Assembly (NCBI GenBank): GCA_031763025.1
Contig: JASSKH010000017.1
Span: forward strand, 5,305,361-5,369,360
Source: Macrocystis pyrifera
Taxonomy: Eukaryota; Sar; Phaeophyceae; Laminariales; Laminariaceae
Reading direction: 5' to 3'
DNA: 64,000 bases
Part shown: positions 33,894 to 45,004 of the stretch, in pieces
How positions within the stretch are numbered: position 1 is the stretch's first letter
Layout of the letters: each line of letters opens with the position of its first letter
Program-made: the position numbers and the translations under genes
The notes under the pieces: model-generated
Told to the model about the DNA's origin: nothing
The model's database searches: none
Seen by the model: the letters and a program-made list of their open reading frames with translations, nothing else

Positions 33894-34554
33894 CGCCGCG
33901 CCGCGCCCGGCGATCCTCCCGCTGGCTTCGCTGCGGCGGGGCTTGGCGTCGAGGCCGAACGTTGAGTATGGATTCCATGCAGTAGTCGTCTGGGTCTTGC
34001 CCGGGCTTCATGGAAGTCGCCGCTAGTTCTGCAAGCTTGGTGCGGATGACCTCATCTGTGATCTTCAAGAATTTTGATTCCAGCTCCTGCCAGGCCTTCT
34101 GACCGTTACATCCGATTCTCGTTTCATCTTCGTGTTTGAGGACCAGGAGTTGTGCCGGCTTTTCAGTAAGCAAGTACGAGATGGTGTAGAGGTCCTGGGA
34201 AGCCTTGTCGTACACAGATTGGGGTTGTTCAAGAGTGTAGGTTGCAGTCGCTGATTCATCGGTCGGAGTGATGCCCTCCTCTGGCCTGCGGTTCCCCTTC
34301 ATATTGCCGACGAGATCCTTGCGGTTGATGCTCAGGATGAGGCAGGTTTCCTTCCCCCAGTCCGTGACGTCTGCGGGAGTTTGCCCGCTGAACTTGAGTT
34401 TGAGGCCCTTCATGATGTGGGTGAGGTTTCCCCCGCCGTTGTTGGAGTCCTCCATGGTAGCTTCTCGGGCGTCGAGCCAATTCCAAGACCTACGGTGGTA
34501 GGTAAGCATTCGGTCGGCTACCTGTCTTCTTTCTCGTTGCTCGGGCAATGCCAA
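33865..34554 (-). pseudogene. gag of the copia element (fossil)
   Basis: Gag-like polyprotein with MKGLKLKFSGQTPADVTDW near the start and AWQELESKFLKITDEVIRTK, KLAELAATSMKPGQDPDDY toward the end, as in copia gag (UBN2-type). The zinc knuckle follows at once. Confidence 0.8.
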
Positions 34555-35035
34555 GGCTCACAGCAGTGGGTCGAGACTACCCTTTCTCGTTGCTTGGTAA
34601 ATATCAAGGCTTACAGCGGTAGGTAAGCAGTCGGTCGGCTACCTGTCTTCTTTCTTGTTGCTTGGGCAACGCCAAGGCTCACAGCAGTGGGATAAGACTA
34701 CCCTTGGTATTATCGTTGCTTGATAAATGTTAAGACTTAACAGCGGTAGGTAAGCAGTCGGTCGGCTACCTGCCTTCTTTTTCGTTGCTTGGGCAATGCC
34801 AAGGCTGACAGCAGTGGGCTAAGACTACCCTTGGTGTGATCGTTGCTTGCTGAATACCAAGACTTACAGCGGTAGGTAAGCAGTTGATCGGCTACCTTGT
34901 ATCTTTTGTCATTGCGCGGGAAATGCCAAGACTTACAGCCGTAAGTTAGACTACCTGTCTCTTTGGTCGTTGCTCGGACGATACCAAGGCTTACAGCAGT
35001 AGGTTAGACTACCTGTGTCCGTCGTGACTTGGCCG
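34494..35035. repeat. Tandem repeats in the copia leader
   Basis: Four to five units of about 120 bp: GCGGTAGGTAAGCAGTCGGT, CGGCTACCTG, CGTTGCTTGGGCAATGCCAA, CAGCAGTGGG, AAGACTACCC. Between gag and the 5' LTR. Confidence 0.85.
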
Positions 35036-35139
35036 TAAATCACGACGCCCAGCGGCAGGCAGTCTGGTCCGTCGGCTGCCGCTGTTACAATAGTATTGAA
35101 AAATCTTGACACAGCAGGGTGGCGGTCGCTCTAATGCGG

Positions 35140-35569
35140 CCGTGTTGCGTACCTATGTAGGATTCCTAGACGTCGTAGTAGCTCGCACTCGTTCATCCAC
35201 GTTCTTATAGCTGGCTCGGTCGTGGGTGAACGGCGACCAGCAGTCTTGATCCTAGAGCTTGTACTCGTGCAATCACGGTGTTGCTGAATGTATGGTAGTA
35301 GGCTTCCGTCGAACTTGAACGACGAACAGCACTGGAAGTCCCGATCCTTGGCCCGGCGTAGTCTCGTACTCGATCACTCACGTTCTTGTAGCTTGCTTCG
35401 TCGAGGGTGAATGACGAACAGCGGCCCTGATCTTAGATCCTGTAGTCGTTCAATCACGTTGCTTCCGTCGAACTTGAACAACGAACAGCAGTCTCGGTGG
35501 GCGTAGCTCGGGAAGACGCGTGTCTTGACTCGTCGTGATGCCCGAAGCTGTCGAGTGGCACTTGTGCAC
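35140..35569. repeat. Second tandem-repeat block in the copia leader
   Basis: Units contain CTTGAACGACGAACAGC, CGTTCAATCACGTTGCT and CTCGTACTCG. About three loose copies; distinct from the block at 34.5-35.0 kb. Confidence 0.7.
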
Positions 35570-35571
35570 GT

Positions 35572-35587
35572 ATCGAGGCTCATAACC
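35572..35587 (-). promoter_or_regulatory. Primer-binding site of the copia element (half-tRNA type)
   Basis: In element sense the LTR end CATCAACA is followed by GGTTATGAGCC. This is the complement of GGCTCATAACC, the anticodon arm (CAT) of a methionine tRNA, not of a tRNA 3' end. Drosophila copia is known to prime from a cleaved initiator tRNA-Met in this way. Confidence 0.75.
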
Positions 35588-36033
35588 TGTTGATGCTGAT
35601 TGGCTTGTGGCTGGTGTACGAAACCAGAGAGAGGCCAAGTGCTTGAACCGTGGTTAAGCTGGTTCCGTGATATGATATGAGCTTAGGTAGCTCTTGAGGA
35701 GATATGGTGCTTGGGACCGTAGCCCAGTGGTGTTTATCAGCGGTGGTGCTCGTGAAGATGAGCAGGTGAAGAGAGTGACCGCATGAAACATGGTGGTGCC
35801 TCGTAGTGGATGCACCTCGTCGAGCTACAAAGGACGACCCCGAAACATAAAACGAGAACAAAACTCGTCAACTACTGTACTTCCACGTTGTACTCGTGGG
35901 GTCGCGGGACCCTGAGACTTTCCCGAGGTGAAATCGTCATTTCCCTAAAATGATACCGTCACGTTTGACGGACCGACATCATGTTCGTACAACAAATAGC
36001 CATAATTTTCTCGTATGTACAACTGCTATTGCA
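35588..36033 (-). repeat. 5' LTR of the copia element
   Basis: Element-sense TGCAATAGCAGTTGTACA to CATCAACA. About 30 substitutions and several indels against 29904-30346. Confidence 0.88.
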
Positions 36034-36074
36034 GTCTCAAGTGGGTGTAATAGATATCAGAACGTTCTGGGAAC

Positions 36075-36235
36075 ATGGGAAAACAAAACAAGCCCCGTTT
36101 GGCGCCCTGCTCCCGCTTGGTTATGTGACCGCGCAGTGGGCCCTTCCCAATATGCTCCCTGCTCCCATTTGGTGTGTACAGAAATATAGTCAGCCCTCCG
36201 CAGGGGCAGCCGGAGGCCCACAAGCCACCCTGGTC
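36075..36235. repeat. Diverged repeat, copy 2
   Basis: Same block order as 28870-29010 (TTCTGGGAA, GTACAGAAATATA, AGCCCTCCGCAG, CCGGAGGCC). Confidence 0.6.
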
Positions 36236-36289
36236 CCAGGTAGCCCACCGGTCGTCCACAGCCACAAAAAAAAAATGAAACAACTCGCC

Positions 36290-36885
36290 AAAATGCTTGC
36301 ATGGAAGTAGTGGAATCTCCTATGGGAGTCCGCAAAAATCCATGGAAGTAGCGCAAGTTTCTGTGCAAGTCATGAAAGTTACCCGCGTGTACGTCCGACT
36401 CACGTGGTCTTCCGCACTACTGCTTGTTCGGTGAAGGTCCATGGAAATTTCCATGGAAGCTTCCGAAGAAGTTGTGATCCGCGAAGTAAAGGAAACTTTC
36501 GTGGAATATTCCACTGTTTCCACGGAAGCTACTTTCATGGAAGCTTCCAAATCTTTCATGGAAGCTTCCGCGGAAGTCCAAACTACTTTCACGGAAGCTG
36601 TCGACATCCCCATGGAAGTTGCATCCATGCAAGCTTCTATTTAATTATAATGGAAACGTGTGGAATGTAGTGGAAGTAAGTGGAAGTTTTCTTTTATATT
36701 TGTGGAATTTCGTCGACTGTCGTGGAAGCAAAGACAGCTCCTCCGAAGCTTCCGTGGAACCTTCCATTGATGCTTCTACAACTTTCACGGAAACTTTCAC
36801 CGCTTCCATGGAAGAGGCGGAAGCATCCATCGATAATGTCGTCTACTACCACGGAAAAAAACAAGAGTGCCCCAGTCCCGGCTGA
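36290..36885. repeat. GGAAGCTTCC-rich satellite, right block
   Basis: Continuation of the satellite of 29555-29903: many TTTCATGGAAGCTTCC-like units, none exact in period. Open frames through it (rich in SFHGS and ASMEA repeats) come from the repeat, not from a gene. Confidence 0.85.
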
Positions 36886-37149
36886 CGGCACTGTTCCGAA
36901 GCGGGGTGCACATTTTGTTTTTTGTTCCCTGCCATGTAGTCTCTCTCCCTCCCAGTCGTAACGCAGATCCGGGGTCACAAATGCAGGCTCTCTTCCCCCC
37001 TCCCCACTAAGTTCGTGTCTTGCATATTTTGTCGCGGGAAGAGACTTGAACCCTTTTTCTCCCTCCTCGGCTCGCGTCGGATGGCACCTACCCACGCGTC
37101 GCAGTTAGTTGTGGATTTCCTTGCATCTTTTTGCAAAGAAATTCACAAG

Positions 37150-37230
37150 TTTTCACCACGGTGGGATTTGAACTTCAGGACCAATTCTACCACCATAGAT
37201 CACCGAGGCGACCGTATGTGCGCATAGATC
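37150..37230 (-). mobile_element. tRNA-like head related to SINE S3
   Basis: Minus strand: TGATCTATGGTGGTAGAATT (A-box-like) and GTTCAAATCCCACCG (B-box-like). It could be a tRNA pseudogene; no complete cloverleaf was found. Confidence 0.5.
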
Positions 37231-38984
37231 CCCCCTTTTGACTACAACAACTAAAGGGGGGGGGGGGGGGGTATGCCCCCGAAATTCTACCAGCTTTATA
37301 TATATATATATACGTATCTCTTCGGGACTGTCATGCCCCCCCCCCCCTCCTTGAACCGAAAATATGTCACGTATTTTGATCATTTCCGACATACTGTAGC
37401 TTCGATGCCCCCCCGTGAATCTGTTCTGGACAGACCTCGATGCTGGGCAGACCTCGATGTTCCACCGTGGGTCTATTAACGCAACCGGTCTACCTGGTAT
37501 AGATATGATGTATTCCCCCTCGACGCATACCTAGACCTCCAACTTCTTGTCTTCGGGCTCCCCGACGGATGCAGGCCTCTTCTTAGAAGTCTTCCGGGCA
37601 CGCCACAATGGTGGTGGTGTTGGCGGTTACAATGGTGATGGGGGGGGGGGGAGGGGTGGAAGCGATGGTTGTGGTGGGCGTCGTCGTGGCTGCCTACGGT
37701 CATGCAAACAAAGGTATGGAGCAATAATCGTGAATTCTTGCTCCGCTGCGAAAAAAAAAAGAGATTACTACTGTTCGTGTGCAGAGAAACACGGCGTCGC
37801 CAGGTGGTCCAGTATATATAGATACCTTCTCGAGAGAGTTTCTCTCTGGAGATTTGGTTTCGACTGGTCGCATCCAAAACCAAACGTGGCAGGAGCCGCG
37901 CTACTCGTCGGTACACGCAGCACGGAATTGTACTTTGAGGTAATAAAATGGCGCATTTAGCGCGCGTGGGAATTTCACAACCATCCCCTAGCACTCCTGC
38001 TACCTGCTGGCGCTTAGTGGACAGGCGCCGCGGTGTCCTACCCACAGTTTTCTTTTGACACATATTTTTGCAAAGCAGACTTGTGATTGGTCAAAAACTG
38101 CTGATCGACCAGTGACGTCACCCGAGGTCGCCAGGTCACTTTTCGGAAAAAAACAAAAAGTTTCAAATTGTCCGTGGATGACCACGTTGTCCTTTGTATT
38201 TGTGAAAAACACTCCGGAATTCTCTCACTGTGTTTACGACCTATGCTTCGAGCATTTCGCTCGAAATATCCTCGTCGCGATACACTTGTTACACACGTAC
38301 GTGCCGCCGAATATCGAACCATATAAATATTATACATACCTGGTATGTACGATACGCATACAAGGTCGACACCACAAATCTCACCGGGAAACAATCGACA
38401 TCACATCGAACCCTAACAAGGCTAACCCTATTGTTTCGCACATGTAGGCCTACCTGCCAAGTACGTTGCTTCGGCGTCCGAGACAACAAGCCTCTACGAG
38501 TACAAGCGGTCAAAGATGGCGGTCCTTCACGCACGACAACACACAACGACACAAACAGAAAAAAAAAACGACGCTGGCCTGCTTCAGCTCGAACGAGTCG
38601 TTCAATGCGCAGCAAGCGATCCAAGGCGTCCTCGCCACTCGTTTCGGTCGCTAACGCCAATTCACCCGCCGTCAACTGCGGCTACGGCAGTATACATTTC
38701 CATCATAAAAAACAAACGGCCAAAACGGTGGCATATTCGGGGAAAGGATGACCCGAAGGATAGATATGTCAGATAAAATTCGACATATTTCATCTACCAG
38801 GTATAAAACAACTTCTGAGGGAAAACGCGCGTTACCATCCCTCTACCGGACCCCCTTCTCCCTCGATACCCCACGCTCCTGCCGTGGGGAAGTGGAACAC
38901 TGCCAACTGTAAATCGACTGACGTAAAAATCCTACCAAAAACATGGAAGTGCCCCCCTCCCCCCCCCCTCCCCCCTCTTCCCGT
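37231..38984. other. Gene-free stretch
   Basis: Homopolymer G and C runs (37254-37270, 37337-37349, 37640-37651, 38950-38975), a (TA)n at 37300, and GGTGGTGTT simple sequence near 37600. An Ala/Arg/Glu-rich segment at 38580-38680 is open on both strands but unidentified. Confidence 0.45.
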
Positions 38985-39520
38985 ACACTTGACTCCCCCC
39001 CCCATATTATGTACCTGGTATATACATAGGTTAGGCTGGCACCGGTTGGCGACGACGCTGTAAAACACGCCTCTCACTGCGTGAGCTAGACAACCAGGGT
39101 ACATACCATTTTTTTGGGAGGGTGCGGTCACCACGGCTGGCGGTTGAGTTGGACCATTTTTGTGCGGACAAAACCTTAACTCCGCACAAGGGGGATGATC
39201 GTATCACGTAATGTGTACATCGTAAGTCACCCACGAGGCAGTTACATAGTAAACCCTTTGCTGTCTCTGGAAGTGGTCACACCAGGAAATAAATCATTTC
39301 ATTGACGCTGTCATCCACATGCAAGAAAAGCCGCCTCGAAAGCGGTTCTTAGTAGGATGCAGCAAACCCTTCATGCGACTCGCTCAACACCTCGCGGCGC
39401 TTCGCGCTTGGTGCGAGCAATGTCTGCCTGGTCGGTGACAACCCGACGTGCTCCGTCCCGGCATTGTAGGGATGTGACGGTCTATGGTCACACGACTGCG
39501 GCCATGAATGACAATGAGTA
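38985..39520 (+). mobile_element. Family R repeat, long copy 1
   Basis: About 530 bp shared with 44205-44720: GCTGTAAAACA, CACTGCGTGAGCTAGACA, ATCGTATCACGTA, GCTGTCTCTGGAAGTGG, AAGCGGTTCTTAGTAGGATG, CTTCGCGCTTGGTGC, CCCGGCATTGTAGGGATG. Shorter copies elsewhere keep only the right end. The opposite strand of the left part contains an A-box-like TAGCTCACGTAGTGAG. Confidence 0.75.
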
Positions 39521-41207
39521 GGATCGTTGGCCAAGCTTTCGACAGCGAAGGTCTACTCGGGAGGATTAGTGGGGTAGCTACCCATGGTGAAACGTACATA
39601 CGACGGAGAAAGCGACGTACGGCGCACCCCAATGTGTAAGCTAAGACTTTGTGTTGTGTGAGCCGCCCTTGAACCTTGCAATGTAAAATGACCTCCCTGG
39701 AGGAAAGTAACCAGTACAGCAGCGGGGCAAGAGGATAGAAGATACGATCGTGGGACGCGGGGATGGTTACCCTGCAGATCACCTGATACAAACGTGGGTT
39801 ACTTGTGTTAAGGATGTTGAAGTTGCCTCCAGGCTACGAGCCCGTGTTGGGGACAAACTATTTAGAGTGGTTCGCCGACAAAATAACTGAGAGACACCAC
39901 ACCCTCAACGAGTACTAGGATTGGGAAGATCCAGTAACTTGAACACTTCCAACTACAAATAAGTACACAAACAAACTGGAGAAATTCTAGGAAGAGATTA
40001 GAAGAGAGACGGTGAGGCTGAGGCATGGTAGATGGAGAAATATTGGCAGGGTAAAGTACTAGTAGGGCTGATAATTGGAGTTCCTAGCGACATGACGAGG
40101 ATGGAGTTCAAGGGGGAGTGCGACGAAGTAGGACTGTAGTGTTTTGCAATAGGGAGAACACTTTCGAGTCACGCTAAAGCCGAAAGCGAGCATGGAGTAG
40201 CAGTGATACAGACCGAAAAAGTGTCGGCATGGGTTAGAAGACTACTGTAGGATGGAGAGTATGTATAGCTAACGGAATACCGAAACTAAGACGTAGTCCT
40301 AGCGTGAACGAAGGCAAGGGGGAGGCAAGAAACTGAAAGGGGCTCAAAGGGAATGGGGGAGAGTCTTAGAGGCGCAAAGCAAGCAGACAAAACCAGAAAC
40401 GGCAACGGAAAGAAAGCTCAAAAGAAGAGAGAATAGAAATACTCGTAGCGACTACGGAGAAGGAACAACAGACAAGAATAAAGCGGATCGTGAAACGAAA
40501 AAAAAACTGAGAACAGGATCATGGAACGCATGTGGATTCGTCACGATAGAGCGCAAAAGGAGATAAATCACCGAACAAGTAAGTGAGCGCGACCCATACA
40601 TAGTGGGAATTCAAGAGTCGTGGGAGAAAGAGGGGGGGGAAATAGGATGCATAGCTGGAGCGTACGCATGGATAGGGAAAAAAAGGTGGGCACAGAATTG
40701 CAAGAATTGGGGGGGGGCGGAGGGAGTAGGGTTCCTAGTAAAAAAGTATCTGTGTGACGTAATAGAGGTGTGATCAAAGACAGACGAAAGCATATGGATA
40801 AAGATACCACGGGAGCGGGGAGCGAAAAAATATGCTTGAGGAAACATCCCAAGAGTCGAAGAGTGCGGTAAAAGAGATACAGAGGAAGTTCGGAGAAGTA
40901 GCAGTAGATGTGCAGAAGTACAAAAGGCAAGGAGGAGTATTGCAGTACAAGTGAAATATTTGAATTCAAGAAATGGAAAAGCAAGCAACCCGAACGAGTA
41001 CACTTGACAACATGAGGAGTAACATATAATAAATATGGGGAAGATATGTTAAAGTTTCTTGAGCACAACGAGATGAATACGTTGAACGACAGAGTAAGAA
41101 AGGAATAGTCAGAATGGACTAGGCAGTGCATACTAAAAGGAGAAGGCTCTATCCTTGACTCTATAGTGGCAGAAAGTGGGAGAATTAATATTAATATTAC
41201 ATATTAA

Positions 41208-41314
41208 TATTACGGGGGACCATAGTAAATGGGACCAAATTTTGTTAGTAAAAATAGGAAAATACAGGTTTTTGTGTGTACCGTAGGTGCTATTTACAAT
41301 GGTCCCCCGTAATA
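41208..41314 (+). mobile_element. MITE-1 copy nested in LINE-B
   Basis: Full TIRs (TTACGGGGGACC), TA at both edges, 107 bp. It splits the LINE-B endonuclease, so it arrived later than LINE-B. Confidence 0.92.
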
Positions 41315-42083
41315 GTAAGGAAATGGAAGTACATATATGCGCAGCGGACGTAGGAACTACGGATCACTGTCTACTATGGACAGTCATGAGAGTTATCGAA
41401 CATAGGAGAGGTAGGGAATTGTACAGATGGAGAATAGACAAACTAGAAGTAAAAGAAAAACGGTAAGAGTTCCAAGAAGAGATGGCCAAAAATGCAGAGA
41501 TATTTTCCGAGCTGCTGGAAAGAATAGGTACAACAGAGAACGTATAGAGAGGGATAATGCAGGAGGTAGCATAAGATCGGAGGCAATCGGTCAAGACCAC
41601 AACAAGTAAAGTAATAGGGAAGAAGTTGATAGTATGCAACAGAGCAGTAAAATGGTGGGATGAGGAACAAAAGGAGGCTATAAGAGTAAGGAGAAAGGCA
41701 CGTGCAACATAAACATCACGTAAAGCTACGACAGGATGGGAGGAATGTGCTTTAGCTAGAAAGAAAGTAGAAAGAGATGGTAGAGAAGAAGAAAGGGGTT
41801 TGGAAAGACGTAGCACATAAACGAATGAAGACTTTGAGGGCGGGCTGAAGCAGATGTGGGTACAGATAAAAGGGATACTGGGCAAACAAGCAGGAAAGGC
41901 AGACACGGGAATGGCTACCTTAAGAGCATAGAACGGTAAAATTCAGTAGTTCGAAGGGGAAAAGGCAAGTACTATGAATAGTTAAGCATTACCGTAAGCT
42001 AGGAACGCCCACTGCGAATGAAACATTTGACGCAGACTTCGAGAAGGAAATCAACGCGAGGGCAGAGACGACAACGTTTTATG

Positions 42084-43384
42084 CATCAGAAAGGGAAGGC
42101 AGTGGTTCAGAAGGGTTACGGAGAGAGTTCACAAGGGAAAAAGTAACGAAGTGTGTAGCTAGACTTGATAATAGAAAAGCAGCAGGGGCAGACCAAATAG
42201 TGAATGAATTTATGAAGTACGGGGAAGAAGGAATGCTTTCCATGACGGTTATGTTGTATAACTGGATACGGGAAAACGAGTACGCACCTCGGAGGTGGGG
42301 AGAAGGAGTAGTAGTAAACTTACTCAAGAAAAGAGATAAAGCTGACGGGGGGAAGTATGGAGGGATAACGCTATTAAGCATCGTAGGCAAAACATTTTAG
42401 CAAGATTTGAACGATAGAATTCGAAAGATGATGGAGAAGCAAGACAAAATAAGCGAAGGGCAAGCAGGGTTTAGGCCAATCCGTAGCTGCGTAGACCATG
42501 TGTACACATTACGTAAGATAATCCAAGGTAGGAAAGACGCGGGGCTTCTAGATGTACAGCTGGCCTACGACACAGTACGGAGAAATTGATTGTGGAAAAA
42601 GTTGTGGGAAGTAGGGATCAGAGAAAACAAGTGGAGAATGATGAAAAAGATGACGGAATGTGCGAGAAGTGCGGTGACGCTGGACGGAGAAATATTTAAG
42701 TACTTTGATATTTTACAAGGAGTTGCACAAGGATGTACGTTATCACCTAGTCTATTCAGGATAAATACTAATTACCTGATAGTAGCAGTCGAAGCAGCAA
42801 AGCAGTGAGTCACGGTAGGGGGAAGATACGGTGTCGGGATTGATGTTTGCTGATGACTTCGTGGGGATATCAGAAACACTCGAAGAAGTTCAGAAACAAA
42901 TGCAGAAGGCGCTTGAATACACGAGGAAATGGAGGGTGACGGCGAACGAAAACTAGTGCGCAGAGTTGTATGTGACTAAGATAAGATGAACCCGGTCAAT
43001 TTAAGTTGGAAGTGGGGAGAAGATGAATCACCGATCGTAGACCGGTCTACGTACCTTCGCGTAGAGATCTCAAACGACTGCTCTTGGGATAAACACATGA
43101 CAGAAGTAATAGGGAAGGGTAAAGCACACGTAGGCAAGATAAATGCGATCCTAACAAACTCGAAGCTTGACACTAGGATCAAGAGACGTATCCGGATAAA
43201 TGCGATAATACCAAAGTTAGAATATGCTAGAGAAGTATGGGAAGGGCACGCGAAACTCGTAAAACAGTTGGAAACAGTACAGATGACAGCAGCTAAGAAA
43301 ATACCAAGATGCTCAAGCACGACGAGTAATACAATATTAAGGGCAGAACTGGAAATGTATCCACTCAAGACAATAGAGACGTGA
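42084..43384 (+). pseudogene. LINE-B reverse transcriptase
   Basis: Blocks in order: ENEYAPRRWGEGVVVNLLKK; GEAGF-type SEGQAGFRPIRSCVDH; LLDVQLAYDTV in place of the usual D-x-x-x-A-F/Y-D motif A; GVAQGCTLSPSLF (motif B); LMFADDFVGIS at about 42845 (motif C, Asp-Asp kept). Stops fall at 42398-42400, 42587-42589 and 42806-42808, with a frame change before FADD. Then TYLRVEISNDCSWDKHM and the C-terminal block. Inactive. Confidence 0.85.
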
Positions 43385-43545
43385 GAAAGGTGAAGTGGTA
43401 ACATAAAGTAACGAACCAAAAAGAGGTTGCCAGTCATAGTTGATAGAACTGTATGGGAAAGAGTAACAAAAGGGCGAGAGCTGGAATAAGGTGGGATAGC
43501 ATAGTTGAGAAAGTATGAAAGGACATAGGAGGCAACCAAGAAGAA

Positions 43546-44145
43546 ATGATGTCCATAGAGAAGTTTGGGAGGTACAAGGCACAAGTAGAAGAAAGGATAA
43601 AAATAAGGGAATGGCTAGCGCTAAGAAAAGAGGTGGAATCGGATAAATACTTAGAGATATATGTGGGGCTAAGCGAAGGGATAGGAATGAAAACGCACTT
43701 GCACGGCCCCATGGACCTCGCGAAAACGCTAAAACTACGATTTCGTGAGGGTGACCTGGACCTGCCATAAAGAAGAAAGAGGTATACCAGTAGCCGTGAG
43801 GAGGAGGAAGTAGGTGTACAAATGTGCCCGTGTGGCAAAGCATTAGAGGGTAGAACTCACACAGCAGGAAATTGTGAAATGTACAAGGAGGAACGGCATG
43901 TGCTGCAAGACAAGATGAGGGGAAAACATGAATGTGACACGGAGGAATTTGATAGACTAGATAACAGCGAGAAGACAATTGCTACCCCAGGAGATAGGTG
44001 GTGGCCACAGGCGGCGAAACAGGAAGGGGATAAGAATACCAAAAAGTTTCAATGCAATATATGGAAACGGCGTAATGAGCGCCCAAATGTTGGAGGTGTC
44101 TCTATTCGGAGTAGGAACGGTGCTCGACTCGAAAGGGATGCGTGA
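43546..44145 (+). pseudogene. LINE-B C-terminus with Cys/His motif
   Basis: MCPCGKALEGRTHTAGNC fits a C-x-C-x8-H-x4-C zinc-binding end common to many LINE proteins, followed by YKEERHVLQ and KTIATPGDRWWPQAAKQEGD. Two segments with a stop at 43768-43770. Confidence 0.75.
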
Positions 44146-44204
44146 TTAAAGGTCAAATGACTGAGGCAAGCAACAAATGAGTACGCCTCCCCCGCCCGCC
44201 ACTC

Positions 44205-44725
44205 TTTTCCCCCCCCCTATTATATATTATATATGGGTTGGGTTGGCGTCGGTTGGCAACGACACTGTAAAACATGCCGCTCACTACGTGAGCTAGACAT
44301 CCAGGGTTCCGTTTTTGTTTTTGGCGGTCGCCCACAGCTGGTCGTCGAGTTAGATCATAACCTTTACTCTGCACAAGAGAATTGATCGTATCACGTAGTG
44401 TTCAAGGTAAGGCACCCACGAGGCAGCTACATAGTACTCCCATTGCTGTCTCTGGAAGTGGCTACACCAGAAATTAAACTCACTCATTAAAGCTGTCATC
44501 CATATGCAAGTCCGCCTCACAAGCGGTTCTTAGTAGGATGCAGCTCACCCTTCATGCGACTCGTCGGACACCTCACCGCGCTTCGCGCTTGGTGCCAGCA
44601 ATGTCTGCCTGGTCGGTGAAAACCCGACATGCTCCGTCCCGGCATTGTAGGGATGCGAGGGTCTCGTATGGTCATACGACTACGGCCATGCATGAGATCG
44701 AGTACATCTCTCCTATCGAGTACAC
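44205..44725 (+). mobile_element. Family R repeat, long copy 2
   Basis: Matches 38985-39520 over its length and ends ATCGAGTAC then a C run. It lies directly after the 3' end of LINE-B, so it could be LINE-B 3' UTR or a separate SINE with the same tail. Confidence 0.75.
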
Positions 44726-44817
44726 CCCCCCCCCCCCTCCGCCACTCTTCTACACGTCATCAGGAGACAGGAGCGTGCCGCGGCCTCTTGCCCTTACTCA
44801 CAAGAAGCCTTAACTTA

Positions 44818-45004
44818 CTACAATGAGCTCTTCGGCAACGGCAGCGGCGGCGTCGGAGGTGACGGCGACGGCTTCTTCCGCTCCCCCGCCTCGTCGCCGG
44901 CTTTGCGCAGAGACCAAGCAAGTGCCCGCACTTCCTCGGAGGCGGGCACCTCGCCCCTCGACAGGTAGAGGCGGTTGTTGGACTCGATTTCCAGAGGGTC
45001 ATAC
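44818..45004 (-). CDS. MLYCD: Malonyl-CoA decarboxylase exon 10 (C-terminus)
   Basis: 187 nt, residues 750-811 and stop [34 protein letters not shown], then a Pro/Ser/Lys-rich tail ending KSSL. Animal enzymes end in SKL, a peroxisomal signal. Confidence 0.9.

Larger units (their letters stand above)
29904..36033 (-). mobile_element. Ty1/copia-type LTR retrotransposon, old, broken, lacking most of pol
   Basis: Minus strand, about 6.1 kb. LTRs of 446 and 443 bp (TG...CA in element sense) are about 90 percent alike by eye, much older than the gypsy insertion. Order in element sense: LTR, primer site, tandem-repeat leader, gag, zinc knuckle, protease, then sequence in which I recognise no integrase, reverse transcriptase or RNase H, then LTR. 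No matching target duplication was found (flanks GACTT and GTCTC). It is broken in several places, and much of pol seems lost or replaced. Confidence 0.82.
39900..44190 (+). mobile_element. LINE-B, degenerate non-LTR retrotransposon
   Basis: Plus strand. Endonuclease traces at about 40500-41410 (WNACGF, DPYIVGIQESW, TTDHCLLW), reverse transcriptase at about 42100-42950, and a C-terminal Cys/His motif at 43822-43890. Stops and shifts are scattered throughout, so it is old. The coding strand is strikingly rich in A and G. MITE-1 has inserted inside the endonuclease (41208-41314). Its 3' end reads GGTCAAATGACTGAGGCAAG and ATGAGTAC, then a C-rich tail. It differs from LINE-A in sequence, orientation and 3' end. 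Confidence 0.82.

Noticed and set aside
44818-44829. C-terminal SSL as a peroxisomal targeting signal of MLYCD
   Set aside because: The middle Lys/Arg of the signal is missing; together with the presequence-like N-terminus I would not call peroxisomal import.
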